From the NCBI GenBank assembly GCA_002402965.1, contig DHGW01000028.1, positions 1 to 28,483 of the forward strand: 28,483 nucleotides of DNA. Direction: 5' to 3'. Source of the stretch: Bacteroidales bacterium UBA4788. Lineage in GTDB: Bacteria > Bacteroidota > Bacteroidia > Bacteroidales > VadinHA17. The notes below the pieces were generated by a model. It was given only the letters and a program-made list of their open reading frames with translations, had not been told where the DNA came from and made no database searches. The first letter of the stretch is position 1. The number at the start of each line of letters is the position of its first letter. Both the position numbers and the translations under genes were made by a program. Of the stretch, positions 15,685 to 24,640 are shown piece by piece.

Positions 15685-17235
15685 ATGGCTAACGAAGATA
15701 TTTTCAAGAAACTGGTTGCACATTGCAAGGAGTACGGCTATGTTTTTCCCTCAAGCGAAATCTATGACGGCCTGGGGGCCGTTTATGACTATGGCCAGTA
15801 CGGAGTTGAACTGAAAAACAACATCAAGAAATACTGGTGGGACAGCATGGTTCTCCTGCATGAGAACATCGTCGGTCTTGATTCGGCGATCTTCATGCAC
15901 CCGGATATATGGAAGGCCTCGGGACATGTGGATGCATTCAATGACCCGCTGATTGACAACCGTGACAGCAAGAAGCGTTACCGCGCCGATGTGCTCATTG
16001 AAGAGCATCTTGAGAAGTATTCCGATAAAATCGAAAAAGAGGTGGAGAAGGCAAGAGGACGCTTCGGCGAAAAATTTGACGAAGCACTCTACAGGAGCAC
16101 CAACCCCCGCATTCTGGAGGTCCGTGAGAAGTATGATTCTCTTCACAGCAGGTTTGTCGCAGCAATGGCAGGTCCGGACCTCACTGAACTGAGACAGATA
16201 ATTGTGGACAACGCCATTGTCTGCCCCGTCTCCGGTACCTGCAACTGGACCGAGGTGAGACAATTCAACCTGATGTTTGCCACGGAGATCGGTTCAACAT
16301 CCGACGGTGCGTTGAAGATCTATCTGCGTCCCGAAACGGCCCAGGGCATATTCGTTAACTTCCTCAACGTGCAGAAGACCGGCCGCATGAAGCTCCCCTT
16401 CGGAATAGCACAGATAGGCAAGGCCTTCAGGAACGAGATAGTGGCACGGCAGTTCATCTTCCGTATGCGCGAGTTCGAGCAGATGGAGATGCAGTTCTTC
16501 GTCAAGCCTGGAACAGAGCTGGAGTGGTTCAGCCAGTGGAAGGAAGCCAGGATGAAGTGGCACAAGGCTCTCGGGTTCGGTGACGAAAACTATCGCTTCC
16601 ATGACCATGACAAGCTTGCCCACTATGCCAACGCAGCAGCTGACATCGAGTACAGATTCCCGTTTGGTTTCAAGGAGGTGGAGGGTATTCACTCACGGAC
16701 AGACTTCGACCTGAAACAGCACCAGCAGTACAGCGGCAAGAAGATGCAGTACTTCGACCCGGATATGAATGAATCATACATACCGTATGTGATTGAGACC
16801 TCGATAGGAGTTGACCGTATGTTCCTGCAGGTGATTGCAGCCTCGTACTTCGAGGAGGATCTCACGAAGGAAGACGGTGTTGCTGACAGCAGGGTAGTGC
16901 TCCGGCTGCCGTCAGTGCTTGCCCCGGTGAAGCTGGCGGTGCTGCCTCTGGTACGGAAGGACGGACTTCCGGATATTTCAAGAAAGATCATCAATAACCT
17001 CAAATTCGATTTCAACTGCCAGTATGACGAGAAGGATTCGATAGGTAAGCGCTATCGCCGCCAGGATGCGATTGGCACACCCTACTGCATCACAATCGAT
17101 TATCAGACAGTGCAGGATGAAACCGTAACAATCAGGTACCGCGACTCGATGCTGCAGGAGCGCGTACCGGTATCTCAGCTCAGGGCTATCATTGCTGACA
17201 AGGTCAGCATGCAGGAACAACTGAAAAGACTGTGA
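15685..17235 (+). CDS. glyS: Glycyl-tRNA synthetase, single-chain (alpha-2) type
   Basis: A 516-residue class II synthetase of the archaeal/eukaryote-like homodimeric type used by Bacteroidota. The N-terminus EDIFKKLVAHCKEYGYVFPSSEIYDGLGAVYDYGQYG is diagnostic. Class II motifs follow: RPETAQGIFVNF, then GIAQIGKAFRNEI with EFEQMEMQFF, and motif 3 at ETSIGVDRMFLQ. The C-terminal anticodon-binding domain runs from about APVKLAVLPL to the end. The ATG at 15685 was chosen because a -7 promoter box lies at 15643-15650, downstream of the other possible start at 15610, and because the family begins here. A glycosyltransferase gene follows one base after the stop. Confidence 0.95.
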   Translation: MANEDIFKKLVAHCKEYGYVFPSSEIYDGLGAVYDYGQYGVELKNNIKKYWWDSMVLLHENIVGLDSAIFMHPDIWKASGHVDAFNDPLIDNRDSKKRYRADVLIEEHLEKYSDKIEKEVEKARGRFGEKFDEALYRSTNPRILEVREKYDSLHSRFVAAMAGPDLTELRQIIVDNAIVCPVSGTCNWTEVRQFNLMFATEIGSTSDGALKIYLRPETAQGIFVNFLNVQKTGRMKLPFGIAQIGKAFRNEIVARQFIFRMREFEQMEMQFFVKPGTELEWFSQWKEARMKWHKALGFGDENYRFHDHDKLAHYANAAADIEYRFPFGFKEVEGIHSRTDFDLKQHQQYSGKKMQYFDPDMNESYIPYVIETSIGVDRMFLQVIAASYFEEDLTKEDGVADSRVVLRLPSVLAPVKLAVLPLVRKDGLPDISRKIINNLKFDFNCQYDEKDSIGKRYRRQDAIGTPYCITIDYQTVQDETVTIRYRDSMLQERVPVSQLRAIIADKVSMQEQLKRL

Positions 17236-17236
17236 C

Positions 17237-18523
17237 ATGAGGGCCAGGCCGGCAAAGGTTCTGATCATCACATACTACTGGCCCCCCAGCGGAGGGGCAG
17301 GAGTGCAGCGCTGGCTCAAATTCACCAAATATCTCCCCTCTTCAGGCTGGTTCCCGGTAGTGCTCACCGTCTTCCCGGAATATGCAGCCTACCCCTTTCA
17401 GGACCCATCACTCTTTGGTGAGATACCTCTCGACGTGGAGGTTCACAGGACGAAAGCCCTGAACTATTTTGCCCTTTACAACAGGGACCAGTCTAAGATA
17501 CCGCATGCAGGATTTGCCTCAGGTAAGGCCAGGGGAATCAAGAGCGCCTTAAGCCGCTTTATCCGTGGTAATTTCTTCATCCCAGATCCCCGCAGGGGGT
17601 GGAACAGGTATGCTTTCCGCAAGGCGTGCGAGCTGATCAGATCAGAAAACATAAGTCATGTCATTACAACCAGCCCGCCGCACTCGACGCAACTGATAGG
17701 GCTGAGGCTGAAGCGCCGTTTTCCGCACCTGAAGTGGGTGGCAGACCTCAGGGACCCATGGACTGAGATCTATTATTATGACATGTTCCGACCCTCATGG
17801 CCGGCAAGAATGATGGACCTGGACCTGGAGAAGAGGGTGCTCACGAAAGCCGACAGGATAATAACCGTCGGGCAGACCCTCGCCTCATCCTTCGCCACAA
17901 GGGTAAAGGGTATCGAGGAGAAAACGGATGTCCTGCCAAATGGATTTGACGAGGAGGATTTCCAGGGGTTGGAACCTGTTATTCCGGAGAGGTTTACCAT
18001 AACATATGTGGGAACTCTCTCTCCTGCCTACCCGGTGGGGGGCTTCATTGATGCTGTCAGAGATCTCAGGATAGATGGAAGACGGGTTGCTCTCAGGTTT
18101 GTTGGTACAGTGCCTGACGAGGTCCGGGCTCTCTTCACTTCCGGAGATGACGGCAGCGGCCCTGAATTCGTGAGTTACTGCGAACACCCGGAAGCCATCA
18201 GACATATGATGAATTCCAGCATGTTGCTGCTTATAATCCCCGATCACAAGTCGAACAGGTCTATACTCACAGGAAAGATCTTCGAATACCTGGCAACGGA
18301 AAAACCGATACTGTTCCTTGGCCCGTCAGACGGTGACGCAGCCCGGTTGCTTACACTCTGCGGTTACAGGGGAATATTCGGCTACCATGACGTGCAGGGG
18401 ATCAGGGATTTCATACTGAGAGTTGCCGAAGGAAAGACGGTGAAGCGCAGCGGACATCACCTCGAGTACTCGCGCCGGGCGCTGGCAGTGAAGCTGGGGG
18501 ATATCCTCGACAGGCTGTTGTAA
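17237..18523 (+). CDS. Family 4-type glycosyltransferase
   Basis: A 428-residue GT-B glycosyltransferase. The N-terminal domain starts VLIITYYWPPSGGAGVQRWLK, the typical glycine-rich acceptor-side loop of GT4 enzymes. VADLRDPWTEIYYY is a conserved segment in this Bacteroidota subgroup. The C-terminal nucleotide-sugar domain begins ITYVGTLSPAYPVGGF, and TGKIFEYLATEKPILFL has the conserved glutamates near the sugar nucleotide. It probably adds a sugar to a surface polysaccharide or glycolipid on the cytoplasmic side; the sugar is not predictable. Its ATG is one base after the glyS stop, so expression is tied to glyS. It is convergent with the flippase gene, 82 bases apart. Confidence 0.88.
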   Translation: MRARPAKVLIITYYWPPSGGAGVQRWLKFTKYLPSSGWFPVVLTVFPEYAAYPFQDPSLFGEIPLDVEVHRTKALNYFALYNRDQSKIPHAGFASGKARGIKSALSRFIRGNFFIPDPRRGWNRYAFRKACELIRSENISHVITTSPPHSTQLIGLRLKRRFPHLKWVADLRDPWTEIYYYDMFRPSWPARMMDLDLEKRVLTKADRIITVGQTLASSFATRVKGIEEKTDVLPNGFDEEDFQGLEPVIPERFTITYVGTLSPAYPVGGFIDAVRDLRIDGRRVALRFVGTVPDEVRALFTSGDDGSGPEFVSYCEHPEAIRHMMNSSMLLLIIPDHKSNRSILTGKIFEYLATEKPILFLGPSDGDAARLLTLCGYRGIFGYHDVQGIRDFILRVAEGKTVKRSGHHLEYSRRALAVKLGDILDRLL

Positions 18524-18605
18524 TCCGTGGAAGGTGTCTCCTGTAAACCATCACGGCAGACCCCGGCAACCTGGCCTCCAATCCGGCAGAGCCTGCGGGA
18601 ATCTC

Positions 18606-20087
18606 CTAAAACCTCTTCCGGAACCACTCCATCAGGGTGTCGGCCACCCCGTTAAGGTCATCAGAGAGCTTCCAGAACCAGACGCCGGCAACAAAAATCA
18701 ATGTTACAAGCAAGCTCCTGAGAAGGATATCCGGGATAAGGGAGATTTGTGGCATTATATAACCTGCAGCCATAGCAGCCAGCGCTACAAGGGTCATTTT
18801 GAGATGTACCGTTCTGTAAGGCCAGAGCCCGAACCTCCTGCCGGTAAGCACAACGCCCAGCATGCTGTAGGTAATGTTTGAGATCATTGCTGCAAGAGCC
18901 GCCCCGGTGATTCCGTAAAGAGGGATGAAAATCATACTTGTCACCACAAAGAGGGCTATCAGAATGAACATGAGCCAGGTCTGGTACCTGTAAAGCGACG
19001 AGGTGGAGAGAACAACCCCGTTGACCCCGGCTGAACCACTTACCAGGTTACCGAAGCTTATGAAAATTATCACAGCCGCACTACCCGAATAGGCCTCAGG
19101 CAACAGGCGGAAGATGTTGCCTATGTTGACCATCAGCCCGATGAAAATCAGAAGTCCCACCGCATACTGGCTGATACTGCTTCGCACATACAGGTCGTCA
19201 ATTGTTTCCAGGTCATCTTTCTTCCAGGCCTCCGCAAGGAAGGGTATAGAGATTTTCGATACTGACCGTCCGGGCAGGGTGATAAGCACAGCAAAAAAGG
19301 AGGCTATGGAATATATCCCCACCTCGACTTCGCCAAGGTAAGTGTTGATAAAAAGCTTGTCGAGGGTCGTCAGCGTGACAGTGCTGATACCGGTCAGAAT
19401 CCCGAACAGCGAAAGGATTATGATTTCGCGTTTTAGCTGAGGAGTGATGAAGCCAGGCTCCAGCTTCAGCGAGATTTCTCCCCTCATCAGGAGTCTGATG
19501 AAAATGATTATCAGCGGTATCCCCTGCGAAACCACGTACCCGAAGACATAACCGTTGAAATCTATGACGCCTGCCCAGAAGAGGCAGATAAGTGCCAGGT
19601 TGAAGACCCTGAAAAGAAACTCCCTCAGGAAGGTACCCAGTACCGCATCATACAGCACCTTGTTGTAATTGTCAAGGAGATTGAACAGCAGAGTAATCAG
19701 CAGCAGTGCAGGCAGATAGAATGAGTATTCGGCAATGAGCGGAGAGCGCTCCATGTTGGCCTGCTCAAAATGAGGTGAATAGAACCTGATAAAAACCAGG
19801 GCTGCAATAAATCCTGCCAGGGTGATCACCAGAGACAGTCCCAGAAACCCGTGATGCTTCCCGCGTCCATCCCTGAAGTAGGGAAAGAGCCTGTTGATTA
19901 CGTTCGTGAATCCAAGGCTGGAGAACTGGGCAAGCATGGTGGCAAACGAAAGAAGAAGCTGAACCACACCAATCTCCCCGGTGGTGAAAATCTTCGGTGA
20001 AAGAAGGATAATGTTTACAAAGCCCAGGAGGGCGCCAAGGTAGGACCATGCCGTCCCGCGTATCGTCTGCTTCTGAACTATGCCCAT
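18606..20087 (-). CDS. Polysaccharide flippase (Wzx/MOP superfamily)
   Basis: A 493-residue membrane protein with about 12-14 hydrophobic segments, spread evenly, as in Wzx-type flippases of the MOP superfamily. The N-terminus GIVQKQTIRGTAWSYLGALLGFVN is typical of oligosaccharide translocases. LYGITGAALAAMISNITYSML near the C-terminal half is another family feature. It should move lipid-linked sugar units across the inner membrane for polysaccharide assembly. I chose the ATG at 20087 because an upstream in-frame TTG at 20108 lies within a TACATTTG promoter box. No Wzy or Wzz is adjacent; the neighbouring glycosyltransferase and YfhO protein suggest related cell-surface work. It is divergent from the YfhO gene. 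Confidence 0.88.
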   Translation of the reverse strand: MGIVQKQTIRGTAWSYLGALLGFVNIILLSPKIFTTGEIGVVQLLLSFATMLAQFSSLGFTNVINRLFPYFRDGRGKHHGFLGLSLVITLAGFIAALVFIRFYSPHFEQANMERSPLIAEYSFYLPALLLITLLFNLLDNYNKVLYDAVLGTFLREFLFRVFNLALICLFWAGVIDFNGYVFGYVVSQGIPLIIIFIRLLMRGEISLKLEPGFITPQLKREIIILSLFGILTGISTVTLTTLDKLFINTYLGEVEVGIYSIASFFAVLITLPGRSVSKISIPFLAEAWKKDDLETIDDLYVRSSISQYAVGLLIFIGLMVNIGNIFRLLPEAYSGSAAVIIFISFGNLVSGSAGVNGVVLSTSSLYRYQTWLMFILIALFVVTSMIFIPLYGITGAALAAMISNITYSMLGVVLTGRRFGLWPYRTVHLKMTLVALAAMAAGYIMPQISLIPDILLRSLLVTLIFVAGVWFWKLSDDLNGVADTLMEWFRKRF

Positions 20088-20105
20088 CGTACAATGCTGC
20101 TCCGG

Positions 20106-20113
20106 CAAATGTA
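20106..20113 (-). promoter_or_regulatory. Candidate -7 element for the flippase gene
   Basis: On the minus strand, positions 20113-20106 read TACATTTG, an exact match to TAnnTTTG. No TTG is found at the expected -33 spacing. It would start transcription near 20100, 12-13 bases ahead of the ATG at 20087, and it overlaps the alternative TTG start at 20108. Confidence 0.4.
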
Positions 20114-20128
20114 TAATAATATACTCAT

Positions 20129-20158
20129 TTGATTTAAGGATCAGTTGGTGTATTTTTG
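20129..20158 (+). promoter_or_regulatory. Bacteroidota-type promoter for the YfhO-methyltransferase pair
   Basis: TTG at 20129-20131 and TATTTTTG at 20151-20158 are exactly 19 bases apart, a complete match to TTG-N19-TAnnTTTG. Transcription would begin near 20164, about 39 bases before the ATG at 20203. Confidence 0.7.
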
Positions 20159-20202
20159 TCAGGTGATATCAACCCGGGTTTTACCCGACTAACGCCCTTG
20201 CG

Positions 20203-22665
20203 ATGAAACCGAGTCTAATCAAATCAGCCCTGCCGCATCTTATTGCCGTGCTTCTTTTCACCTTTATCTCCTTCGCTTATTTCTTCCCGGTGCTTGAAGG
20301 AAGGAAGATCAATGCCCATGACACCAAGGTTTACGAGGGATCCTCGAAGGAAATAAGCGATTACCGCGACAAATACGGCAAGGAGCCGCTGTGGACCAAC
20401 TCGATGTTCAGCGGGATGCCGGCATACCTGATCTCGGTAAAGTATCCAGGGAACCTGTTCAAGAACCTCGATAATTTCCTGAAGCTGTACAAGACACCTG
20501 TGGCAGCGCTATTTCTCTCGATGCTCGGGTTCTATATCATGCTGCTCTTCTTCAGGGTCAACCCATGGCTGGCAATGGCCGGAGCAATTGCATACGGATT
20601 CTCATCATACCTGTTCGTGAGTCTCTCAGCGGGACATAATACAAAAGCCTATGCCATGGCATATATGGCGCCTGTGATCGGTTCGGTGGTCTATTCCTTC
20701 AGGAAGAACCTTCTGCCTGGCGCCTCATTATTCGCTCTCTTCCTGGCGCTGCAGATTATGGCCAACCATTTCCAGATAACATACTACACAGGAATAATAG
20801 TCCTCGTCTTTGGTATTTTCGAGCTGATCCAAGCCATAAAAAGTAAGACACTTACTTCGTTTCTCAAGACTCTTGGCGTGCTTGTGGGAGCAGCCCTGAT
20901 TGCCTTCAGTGTCAATTTCGCTTCGTTATATTCCACATGGGAATACAGCAAGGAGTCGACCCGTGGCAAGAGCGAGCTGTCGAAAGCAGAGGGGACAAAT
21001 GAAAAGGGGCTTGACCCGGAATATATAACACAATGGAGCTATGGGATAGGCGAGTCTCTCACCTTCCTGATACCCAACTTCAAAGGAGGTGCCACAGCGC
21101 CGTTCGACAGCGATTCTGAAACGGTAAAAGCACTGAGAAAGAACAACATGGGGCAGGCACAGGGACAGCTGTACAGGTACTGGGGCAAACAGCCGGGCAC
21201 CAGCGGACCTGTATATTTCGGGGCAGTGATTCTTTTCCTGTTCGTGCTTGGCCTCCTGATCATCAGGGGCAGGGAAAAGTGGTGGATACTGACTGCCGTA
21301 CTGCTCTCACTAATGCTCTCATGGGGCAAAAATCTCATGCCGCTCACTTCTCTCTTTATCGATTTCTTCCCCGGATACGACAAATTCAGGGCGGTGTCGA
21401 TGACGCTTGTCATGGCGGGAGTGCTGGTGCCGCTCCTTGGAATACTGGCCCTCAGGGAGATCTCTGAGGGAACGGTTAGCAGGGAGAAGGCGGCAAAGTC
21501 AGTGCTTATCGCCGCACTGATCACCGGCGGGCTTGCATTCATCTTTTTCCTCCTGCCCGGGCTGGCGGGGTCGTTCCTGAGGCCGGATGAGAATGCACTG
21601 CCGGATTCAGTATCATGGATCAAGGAGGCAATGGTGGCTGACAGGAAGATGATGCTTCGCACCGATGCGCTGAGATCAGTCATCTTCATTGCAGGCGGAG
21701 CCACGCTGATCTGGTTCTACCTGAAGAGTAAGATCAGGCCTGCATTTGCCCTGCTGGGACTAACCACGCTTTTCCTGGTTGACCAGGTTCCCGTTGATGC
21801 CAGGTATCTTGGCAGTTCCAACTTCGAGACAAAAAGAGCAGCAACAAATTCCTTTGCCCCGTCCGTGGCAGACAAGGAGATCCTCAGGGACGAGGGAGAA
21901 TTTCGGGTGCTTAACCTCGCCGTGTCGACTTTCAACGACGCCTCGACATCGTACCACCACCAATCGATCGGTGGCTATAGCGGAGCGAAGATGAAGAGGT
22001 ACCAGGAGCTGATAGAAAACAGCCTTACAGATGATATTAACTCGCTGATAGCCAGTCTCAGAAGCGCCTCTACAATGGAAGAGGCGGAGGGTGTAATGAA
22101 TAGTCTTGGTACACTCAACATGCTGAACACCAGATATATTATTTTGGATCCTGGCTCAGCCCCACTTTATAACAGTTCTGCAGCCGGGAACGCCTGGCTG
22201 GTCAACAGGGTGAACCTCGTTGAAAATGCTGACGCTGAACTGCAGGCAATCAAAACCATCAACCATAAAGAAGAGGCTGTTGTGGACAGGAGGTTTGCGG
22301 AAATGGTTCCAGTGGCAGAAAATTCAGGTTCCGCCGGCGATACGGTCTATCTTGCTTCATATGAGCCCAACCTGCTCACCTACAAGGCAGAACTCTCATC
22401 TGAGAGAGTGGCAGTCTTTTCAGAGATCTATTACAAATACGGGTGGAAAGCCTTTATCGACGATAGCCCGGCTGATCACTTCAGGACAAATTATGTTCTG
22501 AGGGGGATGACACTACCCGCAGGAAGCCATACAATAACATTCAGGTTTGAACCTGAGTCGTACAAGACAGGGAACAAGGTCTCACTGGCAGGGTCAATCC
22601 TGCTGCTTATACTGCTGGTACTGGCGGCGATTCCTCTTTTAAAACTGCGGCGGAGTGATGCCTGA
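20203..22665 (+). CDS. YfhO family polytopic membrane protein (GT-C-like)
   Basis: An 820-residue protein with about a dozen transmembrane helices followed by a soluble domain (about residues 530-785) and a last helix before a basic tail. The first loop, INAHDTKVYEGSSKEISDYRDKYG, then WTNSMFSGMPAYL, is the pattern of Bacteroidota YfhO proteins; the Asp in HDTK fits the GT-C acidic loop. FVSLSAGHNTKAYAMAYMAP is a second conserved segment. The C-terminal domain contains SYHHQSIGGYSGAKMKRYQELIE and NTRYIILD, typical of the family. YfhO proteins are implicated in lipoteichoic acid or other envelope glycosylation using lipid-linked sugars; the acceptor here is unknown. The last 8 bases overlap the methyltransferase gene. 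Confidence 0.85.
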   Translation: MKPSLIKSALPHLIAVLLFTFISFAYFFPVLEGRKINAHDTKVYEGSSKEISDYRDKYGKEPLWTNSMFSGMPAYLISVKYPGNLFKNLDNFLKLYKTPVAALFLSMLGFYIMLLFFRVNPWLAMAGAIAYGFSSYLFVSLSAGHNTKAYAMAYMAPVIGSVVYSFRKNLLPGASLFALFLALQIMANHFQITYYTGIIVLVFGIFELIQAIKSKTLTSFLKTLGVLVGAALIAFSVNFASLYSTWEYSKESTRGKSELSKAEGTNEKGLDPEYITQWSYGIGESLTFLIPNFKGGATAPFDSDSETVKALRKNNMGQAQGQLYRYWGKQPGTSGPVYFGAVILFLFVLGLLIIRGREKWWILTAVLLSLMLSWGKNLMPLTSLFIDFFPGYDKFRAVSMTLVMAGVLVPLLGILALREISEGTVSREKAAKSVLIAALITGGLAFIFFLLPGLAGSFLRPDENALPDSVSWIKEAMVADRKMMLRTDALRSVIFIAGGATLIWFYLKSKIRPAFALLGLTTLFLVDQVPVDARYLGSSNFETKRAATNSFAPSVADKEILRDEGEFRVLNLAVSTFNDASTSYHHQSIGGYSGAKMKRYQELIENSLTDDINSLIASLRSASTMEEAEGVMNSLGTLNMLNTRYIILDPGSAPLYNSSAAGNAWLVNRVNLVENADAELQAIKTINHKEEAVVDRRFAEMVPVAENSGSAGDTVYLASYEPNLLTYKAELSSERVAVFSEIYYKYGWKAFIDDSPADHFRTNYVLRGMTLPAGSHTITFRFEPESYKTGNKVSLAGSILLLILLVLAAIPLLKLRRSDA

Positions 22666-23551
22666 CAACAAAATCTGCCCGGCCTGCACTGCAAAAGAGA
22701 CTGCAGATCTCTTTAATGCCAGGGATTATCTGGTCAGCGGCCGGGAGTTCCTGATCAGGCAATGCACCAGCTGCGGAATGGGGTGGACGGTGGATCCGCC
22801 ACCGGAAGCGGAGGCAGGCAGGTTCTATGTTTCTGAAGAATATATTTCACATACCGACAGGAAGCAGAGCCTGGCAGATTATCTCTATCACCTTGCGCGA
22901 AGCTTCATGCTTGGCCGGAAACACAGAATAGCAACATCAGTTACAGGAAAGCGTACCGGTGTGTTGCTGGATATCGGGAGCGGAACCGGCTACTTCGCGG
23001 CGTTCATGCAGAAGCGGGGATGGCAGGTAACCGGGATTGAACTCAACGATGAGGCCCGGAACTATTCCGCTTCGAGGTTCGGTATAAAAGTGGCCTCTCC
23101 AGGGGAGATCAAAGAGCTTCCCTCCGCCTCCGCTGACTGCATCACATTCTGGCATGTGCTTGAACATCTGTATGATCCGGCCGCTTGGCTGGACGAGGTC
23201 AAACGGATCCTCAGGGATGACGGAAAATGCATCATCGCCCTGCCTAATTTCTCATCAGCCGATGCAGAGTGGTTTGGAAGCCGGTGGGCCGCACTGGATG
23301 TGCCGAGGCACCTCTGGCATTTCACGCCGGAAGCGGTAAAGCAGTTCGTCGGAAAACAGGGGTTCACTGTTGACAGGATCGAGTCGCTGCCGCTCGATCT
23401 GTTCTATATCGCTTCGCTAAGCTACAGGAATACCGGGAAAAGGCTGCCGTTGACCAGAGGAGTGTTTACCGGCGTCCTCATCGCTCTGCGAAGCCTGTTC
23501 CGCAGTGAAAAAGCCAGCTCACTTGTTTTTGTGATCTCAAAAAGAGATTGA
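22658..23551 (+). CDS. Class I SAM-dependent methyltransferase with N-terminal zinc ribbon
   Basis: A 297-residue protein. The N-terminal 40 residues carry two paired cysteines, CPAC (7, 10) and CTSC (36, 39), a zinc ribbon. The methyltransferase domain begins VLLDIGSGTGYFAAF (about 103-117, SAM motif I), then GIELNDEA with the ribose-binding acidic residue and FWHVLEHLYDP, the usual motif of the Methyltransf_11/23 group. Such zinc-ribbon methyltransferases often sit among sugar and polysaccharide genes; methylation of a sugar or glycolipid is an inference. The ATG at 22658 overlaps the YfhO gene by 8 bases; a GTG just before it is less likely. No obvious terminator follows. Confidence 0.85.
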   Translation: MPDNKICPACTAKETADLFNARDYLVSGREFLIRQCTSCGMGWTVDPPPEAEAGRFYVSEEYISHTDRKQSLADYLYHLARSFMLGRKHRIATSVTGKRTGVLLDIGSGTGYFAAFMQKRGWQVTGIELNDEARNYSASRFGIKVASPGEIKELPSASADCITFWHVLEHLYDPAAWLDEVKRILRDDGKCIIALPNFSSADAEWFGSRWAALDVPRHLWHFTPEAVKQFVGKQGFTVDRIESLPLDLFYIASLSYRNTGKRLPLTRGVFTGVLIALRSLFRSEKASSLVFVISKRD

Positions 23552-23632
23552 TCCTGAGAGACAGCCATGAGAGATAATCATCTGATTAATAGCCTGCTGC
23601 GTCAATAAGACCCTTGCGCCGGCCACAAAGAA

Positions 23633-24637
23633 TCAGTACCTGTCAAGCCAGCGATACTTCCTCGGGGTATCCCCGAACCGGACCGCCATAATAAACTCAT
23701 GTGACCCGTAGGTTGACATCTGTATGGCGTTCAGTGTAAAGTCGAACGAGTAACCGAAGAAGAGCCTGTCACGCCGGACACCAACGTTGGCAATAATGGC
23801 GCTTCCGGTCCTGAAGGTTGCACCCACCCAGATTTTGTTGTCATATGAATAAGTAATCCCTATATCAGCCTGAGGCCTAAGCTGGTCTGACATCTTGAGC
23901 AACAGTGAAGGTTGTATCAGGGTCTTGTTGTCAGGCTCGAAGTCATAGTTCCCAAAGATATAATAAGTCCTTTGAATCTTCAGATCCCTGTATGCCTGAC
24001 TTCCCGCCTTAATGAAGCCTTCCATCAGCTCCTGGGCTGAAATACCGATGGCAAATTTCCTGTTAAGCAGGTAGGCCCCGAAATTGAAATCAGGAACGAA
24101 AATGCCCTTCCTGAAATCCGTATTAAGCCAGGGTTCATCAGGATCCTCAAAGTGTATCTGCCTCTGGTCTATCTTATAATGGTAGCCGGTAAATGCCAGG
24201 CCGAAAGAGAGCTGTGTGCCGCCCTGCAGCCACAGGTGGTATGCATAGGAGGTTGAGAAGCCGGTCCTGCGGACAAGTCCGTTGATGTCGGAAAAGACAG
24301 TTGCCCCTAGTCCGACCTTGCCCTCGGTATGAGGCCTGAATGTCTTCTTGTCAAAAAGATTATCGCGGATAAGATATTTCTGTTTCAGAAGCCTGCCGTT
24401 GTAGCTGAGGGAGTAGGTCTGTGGCGCTCCCTGGTAACCTGTCCACTGCTGCCTGGTGGTAAGGTTAAGGCTCGTGTAACCATCAGCTCCGGCAACAGCG
24501 GGATTGATGAGGTATTTGTTGAACAGATACTGGCTGTAAATCGGTAACTGCTGGGCATCAAGCCCTGCCGTTAGTAAAACTGCTGCTATGACCAACAATC
24601 CCTTTTTCACCTTACATGCTACTTCAATCCTGTACAT
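23633..24637 (-). CDS. PorP/SprF family type IX secretion-associated outer-membrane protein
   Basis: A 334-residue outer-membrane protein with a signal peptide (KKGLLVIAAVLLTAGLDAQ, cut after Ala or Gln). QQLPIYSQYLFNKYLINPAVAGADGY is the family signature, found at the mature N-terminus of PorP/SprF proteins. The rest is beta-barrel-like, with alternating patterns and repeated aromatic strand ends, closing with SHEFIMAVRFGD. PorP/SprF-like proteins accompany type IX secretion and are typically encoded beside large T9SS type B cargo. Here the large repeat protein lies immediately upstream with a 3-base gap, so they form a cargo-partner pair. The T9SS core genes (porK-N, sov) are not in the window. 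The ATG at 24637 gives a normal signal peptide. Confidence 0.88.
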   Translation of the reverse strand: MYRIEVACKVKKGLLVIAAVLLTAGLDAQQLPIYSQYLFNKYLINPAVAGADGYTSLNLTTRQQWTGYQGAPQTYSLSYNGRLLKQKYLIRDNLFDKKTFRPHTEGKVGLGATVFSDINGLVRRTGFSTSYAYHLWLQGGTQLSFGLAFTGYHYKIDQRQIHFEDPDEPWLNTDFRKGIFVPDFNFGAYLLNRKFAIGISAQELMEGFIKAGSQAYRDLKIQRTYYIFGNYDFEPDNKTLIQPSLLLKMSDQLRPQADIGITYSYDNKIWVGATFRTGSAIIANVGVRRDRLFFGYSFDFTLNAIQMSTYGSHEFIMAVRFGDTPRKYRWLDRY

Positions 24638-24640
24638 AAC

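Noticed and set aside
18583..18599. GC-rich hairpin between the glycosyltransferase and flippase genes
   Set aside because: Arms contain a mismatch and there is no T-run on either strand, so no terminator is called.
23534..23548. Hairpin ATCTC-AAAAA-GAGAT at the end of the methyltransferase gene
   Set aside because: Five pairs inside the coding sequence and no T-run; likely chance.
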